Source: UBA4465 sp002292365
GTDB lineage: Bacteria; Bacteroidota; Bacteroidia; Cytophagales; Cyclobacteriaceae
Assembly (NCBI GenBank): GCA_943788615.1
Contig: CALSQY010000004.1
Coordinates: forward strand, 620,001-684,000
Reading direction: 5' to 3'
Length of the DNA stretch: 64,000 nt
This document shows positions 46,031-54,776 of this stretch, in pieces. Below the pieces are notes generated by a model, which was given only the letters and a program-made list of their open reading frames with translations, was not told the DNA's origin and searched no databases. The position numbers and the translations under genes are program-made. How positions within the stretch are numbered: position 1 is the stretch's first letter; each line of letters starts with the position of its first letter.

Positions 46031-47311
46031 ATGGATTACCGCGAAGAAGCTGAAGTGCAAAATATAAAGCAACGATTTGGGATCATAGGTATTTCTCCTA
46101 AAATCAACAATGCCATCCGAACGGCTATTCAAGTAGCCCCAACAGATATGAGTGTGCTTATTAGTGGTGAAAGTGGTGTGGGTAAAGAATCATTTTCTAA
46201 AATCATTCACAGTCTCTCCCGCCGAAAGCATGGCCAATTTATTGCTGTTAACTGTGGTGCTATCCCTGAAGGAACCATTGACTCAGAGCTTTTTGGACAT
46301 GAAAAAGGGGCCTTCACAGGAGCAGTAGAAAACAGGAAAGGTTATTTTGAAAGTACCAACGGAGGAACTATATTTTTAGATGAAATCGGTGAAATGCCTC
46401 TCGGTACACAGGCGCGTTTGTTAAGGGTGCTTGAAAATGGTGAATTTATCAAAGTAGGATCAAGTAAAGTACTCAAGACAGAGGTTCGCGTCATCGCAGC
46501 CTCAAATGTGAACCTAGAAAACGCCGTCGCTCAAAATAAATTCAGAGAAGACCTGTATTACCGGCTCAATACGGTGCCCATTCAAGTTCCTGCACTGAGA
46601 GAAAGAGGAAAAGATATTTTACTCCTTTTTAGGAAATTTGCAGCTGATTTTTCAGAGAAATATCGTAATAAAGAAGCTTTACTTGATCCTGATGCTCAAG
46701 AATTAATTGTCAAGCAACCCTTTCCTGGTAACATTAGACAATTGAAAAATCTGGTAGAACAGATGAGCGTACTTGAAATAGATCGTCATATTAGTGCTGT
46801 GACTTTAGCTGGATATCTGCCCAAAATAAAGCCGAATCTTCCAGCATTAATCGATAGTAAACATCACAATTCAGATGACTTATCCGAAAGAGATATTCTC
46901 TATAAAATCATGTTTGAGATGAAGAGAGATGTCTCAGAGATGAAAACCCTCATTTTACAAGTACTGCAAGGGAAGGCTAATAGAGAAGATCTCCTAGAAA
47001 GACATGAAAGTCTCTTCGAAGATATTCCTCAATATTCACCCGATCAAAATAATAAATTTCTTGAGAAGGCTACGCCTAAAATCATGGCTCCCAAAGATCA
47101 AAACATAGAATCTTATGAAGAAGTAACAGAAGACATTACGCTCGAATTTGAAAATGACGACTCCTTATCACTGGATAAAAAAGAACGAGAAATGATCTTG
47201 CAAGCCTTGAAAAAAAATAAAAATAAGCGAAAATATGCCGCTCAAGATCTTGGAATTTCAGAACGTACCCTTTACCGAAAAATTAAAAACTATGAAATCG
47301 ATAGTCTTTAA
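46031..47311 (+). CDS. Sigma54-interacting transcriptional activator without receiver domain
   Basis: The 426-residue AAA+ enhancer-binding protein has Walker A GESGVGKE at 46-53, the sigma54-contact loop GAFTGA at 93-98 and Walker B GGTIFLDEIGE near 110-120. R-finger-type segments (FREDLYYRLN, PALRERGKDI) follow. The C-terminus has a Fis-type helix-turn-helix (REMILQALKKNK, YAAQDLGISERTLYRKI). There is no N-terminal receiver, PAS or GAF domain, so input must come from another protein or the abundance of this one. The long charged linker (about 275-380) is the only other candidate. It lies between miaB and lptE as in many Bacteroidota, and its end overlaps the lptE start by 20 bases. Target promoters are unknown. 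Confidence 0.93.
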   Translation: MDYREEAEVQNIKQRFGIIGISPKINNAIRTAIQVAPTDMSVLISGESGVGKESFSKIIHSLSRRKHGQFIAVNCGAIPEGTIDSELFGHEKGAFTGAVENRKGYFESTNGGTIFLDEIGEMPLGTQARLLRVLENGEFIKVGSSKVLKTEVRVIAASNVNLENAVAQNKFREDLYYRLNTVPIQVPALRERGKDILLLFRKFAADFSEKYRNKEALLDPDAQELIVKQPFPGNIRQLKNLVEQMSVLEIDRHISAVTLAGYLPKIKPNLPALIDSKHHNSDDLSERDILYKIMFEMKRDVSEMKTLILQVLQGKANREDLLERHESLFEDIPQYSPDQNNKFLEKATPKIMAPKDQNIESYEEVTEDITLEFENDDSLSLDKKEREMILQALKKNKNKRKYAAQDLGISERTLYRKIKNYEIDSL

Positions 47312-47816
47312 TTGTAACATCTTATTTATTCTGTTATTATCAAGTTGTGGTGTTTATTCTTTCACTGGAGCATCCATATCCCCTGAAGTTAAAACAATCT
47401 CGATTCAAACATTTTTCAATAATGCTCAATTGGGACCCGCAAATATGACTAATTTATTTACCGAAGGACTCAAAGATTATTTTCAGCAAAATACCAGTTT
47501 GACCATCATCGATAATGAAGGACATCTGCAATTTGACGGCTATATAGACAATTACACCCTGACACCCGTCGGGGCGGGAGCTTCAGGACGTTCAGATCAA
47601 GTGGACTATACACAACTGACCCGTATTACTATTGTCGTTTATGCCACTTATATCAATGTCTTTGATGACACTTTTAATTATGAGAAAAGATTCTCTTTTT
47701 TTAAAGATTTTGATCAAGAGGAAGTTGATTTAAGTAGTGTTGAAGAAGAGTTCGTAGAAGAAATTTTTGATCAAATAATTATTGATATGTTCAATGAATC
47801 GGTTGCAAATTGGTAA
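47292..47816 (+). CDS. lptE: LptE-family outer-membrane lipoprotein
   Basis: The 174-residue lipoprotein starts at the ATG at 47292, overlapping the sigma54 activator gene by 20 bases. The signal ends LFILLLSSC. The mature sequence begins GVYSFTGASISPEVKTISIQTFFNNA, the signature of Bacteroidota LptE homologues. A two-layer beta/alpha pattern continues to DMFNESVANW. LptE plugs the LptD barrel and completes lipopolysaccharide insertion into the outer membrane. The assignment rests on the N-terminal motif and the conserved position between the sigma54 activator and secG. Confidence 0.88.
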   Translation: MKSIVFNCNILFILLLSSCGVYSFTGASISPEVKTISIQTFFNNAQLGPANMTNLFTEGLKDYFQQNTSLTIIDNEGHLQFDGYIDNYTLTPVGAGASGRSDQVDYTQLTRITIVVYATYINVFDDTFNYEKRFSFFKDFDQEEVDLSSVEEEFVEEIFDQIIIDMFNESVANW

Positions 47817-47849
47817 TTTTTCTTAACTTTAAGGACTTTTAAATATTTT

Positions 47850-49157
47850 TTGAAGTTGCATAAAACAAAATTTTTAGAACTACTCAAAGATCCTATCGTT
47901 ACAAAATTGAATGACGATTCGAACGAACTGGAATCTTTAATCAAGGATTATCCTTATTTTCAAACCGGAAGAATCCTCCTTGCAAAAGAAAAATATGCTC
48001 ATGATGCCCTCGACGTCAAAAAATACATTGCCGAGGCTGCCGTTCATACCACTGATAGACGTTTGCTCAAAAAGTACATTGAGCAAGAGATTCAAACCAT
48101 TAATGAAGAAGGTAATTATATTATAGAAAAAGAGACTATTAAAGGACTCCTTGAAAAACAAGAAGATGCTCCAGTAGCCGAGGCTTCTGACACAAATGCT
48201 CTCCAAACTCCTGGTACAGAATCCTCAGATAGTGAATCGTCAATCAATGAATATACAGATGCTGCGGTAGAAGAAAACTTAAATCTAGAAAAAAGCGAAG
48301 TTGCCTCAGAAGAAGACCAAAGTGAGGAAGATAGACTTATAAAAGAAAAAATTGCGAAATACAGATCAGCATTAAGTGGTTCCATAACAGATACACCCGC
48401 AGATCCCATTATACCCGCGAAAGAAGAGACGTTCTTGCCCGTAGCTAAAACATCAGCTGAAGAGTCCTCTTTGAAAAAAGAAGAAGGCGTCATTGACCTT
48501 AGCACGATACCTTCACAATCTACAGATCAGGCTTCCGTTCCTACTCCTAATTTAATGGATAGTGATCGGTCCACTGATTCGGAAGAACCAACATCTCGCA
48601 TTGACCGTCTCATTTCAGAAGTACAGCAAGATATGGAAGATTTAAAAGCTTCTAAACTCAGATTTCAGGCAATGATGAGCAAAATAGATAATGAAGAAGA
48701 GAATGAAAAAAAGACCCCCAATCAAGCAGTTCAACCCAAAGAAAAGAAAATAAGTACTGCACCAAAAAAAAAAAAAGCAAACCAAAAAAAAGTAAGTAAA
48801 ACTACAATAAAAAATGTAAGGTCTGCAACCAAAGAAAAAAGTAAGGAAGCTGCGGTCAATCAGACCAAAAAATCTCAGCCAAAACAACAAAACCAAAAAA
48901 TAATCATTGATGAATTTATTGATAGACATCCAAAAATAAAAACAATAAAACCAACTGATGTAAAAAAACCAACTGAAGATTTATCTGCAAAAAGTACTGA
49001 ATTCAAGCCTGATTCAAGCAGTGAATATTTAGCCAGTATTTATATTGAACAAAATAAAATAAATAAAGCAATTGCGATATACGAGAGCCTAAGTTTGAAA
49101 TTCCCTGAAAAAAAATCTTACTTTGCGGGTCTCATTAAAAAATTAAAAACAAAATAA
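47850..49157 (+). CDS. Conserved-cluster protein with acidic and Lys-rich regions and TPR-like end
   Basis: The 435-residue protein is read from a TTG at 47850. No ATG or GTG lies in frame between the upstream stop and the conserved start KLHKTKFLELL. Residues 1-100 are helical and well conserved in character (IKDYPYFQTGRILLAKEKYAH). The middle is low complexity, first Glu/Ser-rich, then Lys-rich (APKKKKANQKK, about 300-350). The last 45 residues (SSSEYLASIYIEQNKINKAIAIYESLSLKFPEKK) are one or two TPR-like units. It has no signal peptide. It sits between lptE and secG, with its stop immediately followed by the secG ATG. The function is unknown, and the family recurs at this place in other Bacteroidota. 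Confidence 0.82.
   Translation: MKLHKTKFLELLKDPIVTKLNDDSNELESLIKDYPYFQTGRILLAKEKYAHDALDVKKYIAEAAVHTTDRRLLKKYIEQEIQTINEEGNYIIEKETIKGLLEKQEDAPVAEASDTNALQTPGTESSDSESSINEYTDAAVEENLNLEKSEVASEEDQSEEDRLIKEKIAKYRSALSGSITDTPADPIIPAKEETFLPVAKTSAEESSLKKEEGVIDLSTIPSQSTDQASVPTPNLMDSDRSTDSEEPTSRIDRLISEVQQDMEDLKASKLRFQAMMSKIDNEEENEKKTPNQAVQPKEKKISTAPKKKKANQKKVSKTTIKNVRSATKEKSKEAAVNQTKKSQPKQQNQKIIIDEFIDRHPKIKTIKPTDVKKPTEDLSAKSTEFKPDSSSEYLASIYIEQNKINKAIAIYESLSLKFPEKKSYFAGLIKKLKTK
48764..48776 (+). repeat. 13-base poly-A tract inside a coding region
   Basis: A run of thirteen A encodes four Lys codons in the Lys-rich segment of the gene at 47850. Its length makes it a possible site of polymerase slippage. Confidence 0.6.
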
Positions 49158-49526
49158 ATGTATACACTTATCATTGGAGTCATCATTTTTCTATCTCTAT
49201 TGCTCATACTAGTCGTATTAGCCCAGAATCCAAAGGGTGGAGGTTTGTCAAGTCAATTTGGTGGCGCTGGCGTTTCTCAAGTCATGGGTGTAAAGAAAAC
49301 AGGGGATTTACTCGAAAAACTCACTTGGTGGTTTTCAATTACCATATTATCATTGACTTTATTATCCAATCTATTTATCGAAGACAATCAAAACTCTATC
49401 GAAAGTCCCAATATCGAAAATGTTCAAGGTCGAGCCCCGATATCTAATGGTCAAGAGTCACTTGACCCAAACACGTTAGCTCCTGAATTGAACGATCTGA
49501 ATGTGAATTCGGATTCTACCAACTAA
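49158..49526 (+). CDS. secG: Preprotein translocase subunit SecG
   Basis: The 122-residue protein has two membrane helices (about 3-24 and 55-75) flanking the SecG signature NPKGGGLSSQFGGAGVSQVMGVKKTGD. The longer, acidic C-terminal tail is usual in Bacteroidota. SecG joins SecYE in the inner membrane and helps SecA-driven export. Its ATG follows the TAA of the upstream gene with no space, and a strong intrinsic terminator follows the stop, ending the cluster that began with miaB. Confidence 0.93.
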   Translation: MYTLIIGVIIFLSLLLILVVLAQNPKGGGLSSQFGGAGVSQVMGVKKTGDLLEKLTWWFSITILSLTLLSNLFIEDNQNSIESPNIENVQGRAPISNGQESLDPNTLAPELNDLNVNSDSTN

Positions 49527-49547
49527 TTTTATCATAATTTCACTGAC

Positions 49548-49580
49548 AAAATGAGCATTATACAATGCTCATTTTCTTTT
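49548..49580 (+). terminator. Intrinsic terminator after secG
   Basis: A perfect 12-base stem, AAAATGAGCATT (49548-49559) with AATGCTCATTTT (49564-49575), closes a four-base ATAC loop and is followed by CTTTT. It ends the miaB-secG cluster and separates it from groES. Confidence 0.8.
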
Positions 49581-49716
49581 CTATGACAAGATTTCTATTT
49601 ATATCTGCAAAAATGTCATGATTTCTTGCGAATCATCTCAATAAACAAATTGGCATATTATATGTAGTGGTCTTTTTATCTTGTAAAATTTTAAGATAAT
49701 TAAACGTTAAACAAAA

Positions 49717-49995
49717 ATGTCAAAAGTAAAATTCATACCAAACGAAGATAGAATCCTCGTTGAAGCAGCTGCTGCTGAAGAAAAAACAGCATCAGGTATC
49801 ATTATTCCTGATACTGCAAAGGAAAAACCTCAAGAAGGAACGGTTGTAGCCGTAGGTCAGGGTACGGACGAAAAGCCCGTGACATTGAAAGTAGGAGACC
49901 GCGTATTATATGGCAAATATTCGGGAACAGAAATCACTATCGGTGGAATCGAATATTTAATTATGAAAAATTCCGATGTGTTTGGAACGATCTAA
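49717..49995 (+). CDS. groES: Co-chaperonin GroES
   Basis: The 92-residue protein is a full-length GroES. It shows FIPNEDRILVEAAAAEEKT at the start, the mobile loop ASGIIIPDTAKEKPQEG, and GDRVLYGKYSGTEI. It caps the GroEL double ring and assists ATP-dependent folding of cytosolic proteins. groEL follows 39 bases downstream, so they form the usual operon. No CIRCE inverted repeat was seen upstream. TATCTTGT (49677-49684) is a weak promoter candidate. Confidence 0.97.
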   Translation: MSKVKFIPNEDRILVEAAAAEEKTASGIIIPDTAKEKPQEGTVVAVGQGTDEKPVTLKVGDRVLYGKYSGTEITIGGIEYLIMKNSDVFGTI

Positions 49996-50034
49996 TCAAA
50001 ATCATTTTTTTAACAAATTTAAAAATACATAATC

Positions 50035-51684
50035 ATGGCAAAAGATATCTTTTTTGACAGCGAAGCTCGAGACAAAATAAAAATAGGCGTTAATAAATTA
50101 GCGGATGCTGTAAAAGTAACCTTAGGACCTAAGGGAAGAAACGTTATCCTTGACAAAAAATTTGGTGCACCAAGTATCACCAAAGATGGTGTCTCAGTAG
50201 CAAAGGAAATAGAATTAAGTGATGCGGTAGAAAATATGGGCGCACAGTTGGTGAAAGAAGTAGCTTCCAAGACTGCTGATAGTGCAGGTGATGGGACTAC
50301 AACAGCCACAGTACTTGCACAGGCCATATATGGTCATGGCATTAAGAATGTCGCCGCGGGAGCAAATCCTATGGACTTAAGACGTGGCATAGACAAAGCA
50401 GTAGCTGGAGTCATCGCCGATCTTAAAAAACAATCTAAAACTATTGCTACGAGTGACGAAATTACACAAGTTGCTTCTGTTTCTGCTAACAATGATCCTG
50501 CTGTAGGTAAGATGATTTCAGCAGCTATGGATAAAGTAGGCAAAGATGGTGTCATCACCGTCGAGGAAGCTAAAGGTACAGAAACTGAAGTGAAAACCGT
50601 AGAAGGTATGCAATTTGATAGAGGCTATCTCTCTCCTTATTTTGTTACAGATACTGAAAAAATGGAGGCTTCTCTTGAAACACCGTACATATTGATCTAC
50701 GACAAAAAGATTTCAAATATGAAAGAATTGTTACCTGTATTAGAGGCAACCGCTCAGACAGGTAAGCCATTGATGATTATTGCAGAAGATATCGACGGTG
50801 AAGCGTTAGCAACACTGGTCGTTAACAAGATAAGAGGCTCATTAAAAGTAGCTGCAGTCAAAGCACCTGGGTTTGGTGACAGAAGAAAAGCTATGTTGGA
50901 AGACATCGCTATCCTTACTGGAGGTACTCTTATTTCTGAAGAAAGAGGTTATAAGCTTGAAAATGTGACGGTCGACTACTTGGGTACTGCAGACAAAATG
51001 ATTATCGATAAGGACAACACGACCATCATCAATGGTGCTGGAAAAGCTGAAGATATTGAAGCTAGAGTCAATCAGATCAAACAGCAAATTGACAATACAA
51101 CTTCTGATTACGATAAGGAAAAGCTTCAAGAACGACTTGCCAAACTTTCTGGTGGAGTTGCCATTCTATACATTGGTGCGGCTACTGAAGTAGAGATGAA
51201 AGAAAAGAAAGATTTGGTTGACGATGCACTGCACGCTACAAGGGCGGCCGTTCAAGAAGGAATTGTTGCTGGTGGAGGTGTTGCCTTTATTAGGGCCATT
51301 GAAGCCATTAGTGATTTAAATCTAGAAAATGAAGATCAAAATACCGGTGTCGCGATCATCAGAGCAGCTATTGAAGCACCGCTAAGAACGATCGTTGCCA
51401 ACGCGGGTGGAGAATCTTCCGTAGTAGTGAACGCAGTAAGAGCTGGTAAAGGAGATTTTGGTTACAATGCCTTTAAGGATGTCTACGAAAATATGTTCAA
51501 AGTAGGTATCATTGATCCAACTAAGGTTACAAGATTGGCCTTGGAGAATGCAGCATCAATTGCTGGATTATTGCTTACCACAGAAGCTATTATAGCTGAT
51601 CAGCCTGAAGCTGAAAGCGCTGGTGGTGGAATGCCTGGTGGAATGCCTGGTGGAATGCCTGGTGGAATGCCTGGAATGATGTAA
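50035..51684 (+). CDS. groEL: Chaperonin GroEL
   Basis: The 549-residue chaperonin is full length. The N-terminus runs AKDIFFDSEARDKIK, followed by VTLGPKGRNVILDKKFGAP and the ATP-site motif AGDGTTTATVLAQAI. The hallmark signature AAVQEGIVAGGGVAF is near residue 405. The C-terminal tail is four GGMP units and ends GMM. It forms the 14-mer that folds proteins with GroES. It is the last gene of the operon, and a strong terminator follows. Confidence 0.98.
   Translation: MAKDIFFDSEARDKIKIGVNKLADAVKVTLGPKGRNVILDKKFGAPSITKDGVSVAKEIELSDAVENMGAQLVKEVASKTADSAGDGTTTATVLAQAIYGHGIKNVAAGANPMDLRRGIDKAVAGVIADLKKQSKTIATSDEITQVASVSANNDPAVGKMISAAMDKVGKDGVITVEEAKGTETEVKTVEGMQFDRGYLSPYFVTDTEKMEASLETPYILIYDKKISNMKELLPVLEATAQTGKPLMIIAEDIDGEALATLVVNKIRGSLKVAAVKAPGFGDRRKAMLEDIAILTGGTLISEERGYKLENVTVDYLGTADKMIIDKDNTTIINGAGKAEDIEARVNQIKQQIDNTTSDYDKEKLQERLAKLSGGVAILYIGAATEVEMKEKKDLVDDALHATRAAVQEGIVAGGGVAFIRAIEAISDLNLENEDQNTGVAIIRAAIEAPLRTIVANAGGESSVVVNAVRAGKGDFGYNAFKDVYENMFKVGIIDPTKVTRLALENAASIAGLLLTTEAIIADQPEAESAGGGMPGGMPGGMPGGMPGMM
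51625..51672 (+). repeat. Four perfect 12-bp repeats in the groEL tail
   Basis: GGTGGAATGCCT is repeated four times without change, encoding the GGMP tail of GroEL. Such tails are normal for the family, and the identical codons point to repeat expansion. Confidence 0.9.
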
Positions 51685-51699
51685 TATCATGCTTATCAT

Positions 51700-51737
51700 A
51701 AAAAAAGCCCTTGCTCAAAAAGTAAGGGCTTTTTTTT
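51700..51737. terminator. Bidirectional terminator between groEL and the pseudouridine synthase gene
   Basis: AAAAAAAGCCCTTGCT (51700-51715) pairs with AGTAAGGGCTTTTTTT (51721-51736), with one G-U, around the loop CAAAA. A-rich and T-rich flanks let it act on both strands, matching the convergent genes. Confidence 0.85.
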
Positions 51738-51754
51738 GTCTCTTTAAAATGTAT

Positions 51755-52456
51755 TTAAATCTCACCGAAATTAACAGAATTAATAGGCAATTTTAAAAAA
51801 TTCAACATCCGCTTGAATTCTGCTTGCGGCTTTGCGCAAATATCTATCGTGGCTCCCTCCCATTCAAAAGATAATTTTGAGGCATGTAATAACATCGTCA
51901 TCATAGTAAACTTTTCCTTAAATATCTTATTTTGCTTATTACAGCCATAGGGTCTATCTGCAACAATTGGATGTAGTATGTGCGCCATATGCTTCCTAAG
52001 TTGGTGCATTCTTCCTGTAAAGGGGAGCAAGCCTATCAGCGAATATCTACTGGTTGAATGATGGGCCGATGGAAAATTTAATTCTGTTTTGGCTAGGGTC
52101 CAATAATTAGTAATGGCCTCTTGAGTTTTACCAGAATCATTTTTTAAGGGATAGTCAATGGTGCCTTTGGGATCTGTGAAGCCCCTCACAACAGCCAAAT
52201 ACGACTTTTGAACCGACCGAGACTGAAATTGATTGGATATCAGAGTCAATGCCTTACGTGACTTTCCAAAAAGTAAAACACCTCCCGTCTTACGGTCTAA
52301 CCTATGAACAGGATACACCAGATGACCTAATTGATCTCTCAAAAGCTGAAGTGCGCATTCTTGGACATCTTTAGCTATGGCCGTTCTATGAACTAAAAGA
52401 TCATGGGGTTTATTGATGGCAACAAAGTCTGGATGGTCATAAAGAATTTCCAACAT
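51755..52456 (-). CDS. RluA-family pseudouridine synthase, TruC-like
   Basis: The 233-residue enzyme is read from the ATG at 52456, which begins the family-typical MLEILYDHPDFVAINKP. An in-frame extension to 52525 would add a hydrophobic leader unlike the family. Motif II, HRLDRKTGG, contains the catalytic Asp54. Later motifs include QKSYLAVVRG, PFTGRMHQLRKHMAHI and PIVADRPYG. The short length and lack of an S4 domain suit TruC (tRNA U65) or related single-domain members. The exact target RNA is inferred. It converges on groEL and shares the bidirectional terminator. Confidence 0.88.
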   Translation of the reverse strand: MLEILYDHPDFVAINKPHDLLVHRTAIAKDVQECALQLLRDQLGHLVYPVHRLDRKTGGVLLFGKSRKALTLISNQFQSRSVQKSYLAVVRGFTDPKGTIDYPLKNDSGKTQEAITNYWTLAKTELNFPSAHHSTSRYSLIGLLPFTGRMHQLRKHMAHILHPIVADRPYGCNKQNKIFKEKFTMMTMLLHASKLSFEWEGATIDICAKPQAEFKRMLNFLKLPINSVNFGEI

Positions 52457-52646
52457 TAGATTAATTATAATAAAATGAAACATTAAAATACAACACAATA
52501 TCATCATTTGAATCCTCATGTTCATTCAATCATTTAATAAATCATCGATTAAACTATTTTTATTTTGGTGAAACAAAAATCCATTTTTAACTCGTTAAGA
52601 TTCATTAAGAATCCGATATTTGATTGTGAAACTGTATTTTTACGAT

Positions 52647-53399
52647 GTGAAATTTTTAGTCCTTATTCTAAGTCTACTTTTGGCATGGTACGGCACGAGT
52701 CAAGAGTTACAAGGAGTCGTATTGAATGAGAATCAATCGCCCATGCCCTATGTCTACATAGTTAACATTACCCAGGAAGTAGGCTCCTTATCATCAGATA
52801 ATGGAGTATTCATAATTAAAGCCGCTCCAAATGATACGGTAAGAATGACCTTCATTGGTTACAAACCTCTTGTGGTCATTGTAGACCAAAGTATGATTCT
52901 CCGACAAATCACGAGTAAAATGGCTCCAATGGACATTATTTTAGGTTCTGTCTGGGTTTTTTCCAATACTGATTATCGTATTCCAAAGAGATATAAAGGC
53001 AGGCCAATGAAAATCCCGGGAATCGCCGAGCCTGGAACGGGTCCTACCCCTCAAGTATCTTTCTCTCCAATGATCAATGAATTTTATGCACCCGGCGTAG
53101 CCATTAGTGGTGCTCTTAGTTATTTCACCAAAGAGAATATAGAAAAGAGAAAAGCTGTAGAAGCCAGGATTCAGACTGAAAAATTCATTACCTATGCTAA
53201 ATTGATAGAGCTTGAACCGGTACGCAGTGAGCTTAAAAATAAATTCAATTTATCCGATTCAGAATTAGACAGACTCTTGATCGTTATGAACCTCAATCAG
53301 CCTCAAATACAAGAATTGAGAGGTAAGAAAAGCATTATGTCGCAGGTAACTGCCTTCCTAAGTTCCAGAACACAAGGTTCGATAAATTATGAATATTGA
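52647..53399 (+). CDS. Exported protein with CarboxypepD_reg-like domain
   Basis: The 250-residue product is drawn from a GTG at 52647, which gives a compact signal peptide (KFLVLILSLLLAWYGTSQ). GTG 52626 or TTG 52620 are possible alternatives, and no ATG is available. Residues 20-95 (LQGVVLNENQSPMPYVYIVN, GSLSSDNGVFIIKA, VRMTFIGYKPLVVIV) match the carboxypeptidase-D regulatory-like fold common in Bacteroidota exported proteins. The remainder includes a Pro-rich segment (GIAEPGTGPTPQVS) and a charged helical C-terminus. It may be a periplasmic or outer-membrane-associated factor. Function is unknown. Confidence 0.75.
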   Translation: MKFLVLILSLLLAWYGTSQELQGVVLNENQSPMPYVYIVNITQEVGSLSSDNGVFIIKAAPNDTVRMTFIGYKPLVVIVDQSMILRQITSKMAPMDIILGSVWVFSNTDYRIPKRYKGRPMKIPGIAEPGTGPTPQVSFSPMINEFYAPGVAISGALSYFTKENIEKRKAVEARIQTEKFITYAKLIELEPVRSELKNKFNLSDSELDRLLIVMNLNQPQIQELRGKKSIMSQVTAFLSSRTQGSINYEY

Positions 53400-53483
53400 T
53401 TTAAAAAAAATTTAAAAATATAACCATGTATTTTCGCAGCCACAAAATGATTTCACAATAACCATTAAAAATATTATTAATTA

Positions 53484-54731
53484 ATGACCACAACAGCAGA
53501 AATAATTTCTATTGGAGATGAACTCCTCTATGGCCAAACCCTTGATACCAATGCGCATTGGATCAGTCATAAATTAGATGAATACAACATCAAGGTTTTC
53601 CAAAGAACGACCATTGGTGACGATGCAGATCAAATTTTAAATGCCTTCGCCACAGCAGCCGAAAGAGTTGACATCGTATTGATCACAGGAGGTCTTGGCC
53701 CTACCAAAGATGATCTCACCAAATCCCTTTTAGCTGAATATTTTGGAGTAGGTATGGTCCGTCATGAAGAGGTACTGCGCGATATTACCCTACTCTTCGC
53801 TAAGGCAAGTAGAGAGGTAACCGCTCTCAATGCCCAACAAGCCGATTTACCTGCAAATTGCCAGAAAATTACCAATCCTGTGGGTACGGCCCCAGGCATG
53901 TGGTTTTACGAAAACAATACCGTATTTGTAGCCATGCCGGGAGTACCTTATGAAATGAAAAGTATCATGACCCAAGGCATTCTACCCAAGCTTCATGAAA
54001 TGTTCAGCAAAGGCGTATTACACCATCACATCATCAAAACCATTGGAATCACGGAATCAAGTTTATCAGACTTAATTGAAGACTGGGAAGTGAACTTACC
54101 CAACCACATAAAATTGGCCTACCTACCTACCAAAGGACAAGTCAAACTTAGAATGACGGGGTCTGGTGATAACCTTAATACTCTCAAGCAAGAAATTGAT
54201 GCACTAAAAATGGCCATTATGCCCAAAATAGCTAAGTATGTTTATGGATTTGGTACAGATTCATTAGAAGGAGTTATTGGCCAATTACTAAATAACAATA
54301 ACTTGACTTTAGCTACTGCAGAAAGCTGTACTGGGGGTTATTTAGCCCACATGATTACCAGCGTACCTGGCAGCTCACGATATTTTAAGGGGAGCGTGAT
54401 TGCTTATTCAAATGAGGTCAAAATAACGCAATTGGGTGTAAGCACGGAAGACCTCAAACAACAAGGTGCTGTTAGTGAAGAGGTCGCTAAAGCCATGGCA
54501 GAAGGAGTAAGAAAAGAACTTAATGCCGACATTGCCATCGCCACCACCGGTATCGCTGGACCGGATGGCGGTACCGCCGAAAAACCAGTGGGTACCGTTT
54601 GGATTGCCTATTCTGACAAGCATAAGACCCTAGCAAAAAAATTTAATTTTTCACGAGACCGCACCTTCATTGTCCATTGGTCAGCCTTAGCCGCCTTGAA
54701 TATGATCCGGTTAAATGTTGGAGTGAAATAG
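53484..54731 (+). CDS. cinA: CinA-family protein with nicotinamide-nucleotide amidase domain
   Basis: The 415-residue protein has the two usual parts. Residues 1-170 are a MoCF/COG1058 domain (AEIISIGDELLYGQTLDTNA, LITGGLGPTKDDLTK, MPGVPYEMK). The last 160 residues are a PncC-type amidase (TAESCTGGYLAHMIT, VIAYSNEVK, TTGIAGPDGGTAEKPVGTVW). Such proteins recycle nicotinamide mononucleotide and damaged pyridine nucleotides, and the name comes from competence loci. An E2 gene follows 45 bases downstream but has its own promoter box. Confidence 0.95.
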   Translation: MTTTAEIISIGDELLYGQTLDTNAHWISHKLDEYNIKVFQRTTIGDDADQILNAFATAAERVDIVLITGGLGPTKDDLTKSLLAEYFGVGMVRHEEVLRDITLLFAKASREVTALNAQQADLPANCQKITNPVGTAPGMWFYENNTVFVAMPGVPYEMKSIMTQGILPKLHEMFSKGVLHHHIIKTIGITESSLSDLIEDWEVNLPNHIKLAYLPTKGQVKLRMTGSGDNLNTLKQEIDALKMAIMPKIAKYVYGFGTDSLEGVIGQLLNNNNLTLATAESCTGGYLAHMITSVPGSSRYFKGSVIAYSNEVKITQLGVSTEDLKQQGAVSEEVAKAMAEGVRKELNADIAIATTGIAGPDGGTAEKPVGTVWIAYSDKHKTLAKKFNFSRDRTFIVHWSALAALNMIRLNVGVK

Positions 54732-54749
54732 CAAAATACTATATCTTTG
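54718..54749 (+). promoter_or_regulatory. Promoter of the 2-oxoacid dehydrogenase E2 gene
   Basis: TTG at 54718-54720 and an exact TATCTTTG (TAnnTTTG) at 54742-54749 are 21 bases apart. The ATG lies 27 bases downstream. This is the most complete promoter match in the window. Confidence 0.55.
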
Positions 54750-54776
54750 TTTCGTATTTAACCAATGTATTAAAAT

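Noticed and set aside
48642..48929. Phe/Cys-rich minus-strand frame of 95 codons
   Set aside because: It is the complement of the Lys-rich, A-rich segment of the gene at 47850. Poly-A reads as poly-Phe, with no start context.
49527..49716. CIRCE heat-shock operator before groES
   Set aside because: The TTAGCACTC/GAGTGCTAA arms are absent; the only clear inverted repeat there is the secG terminator.
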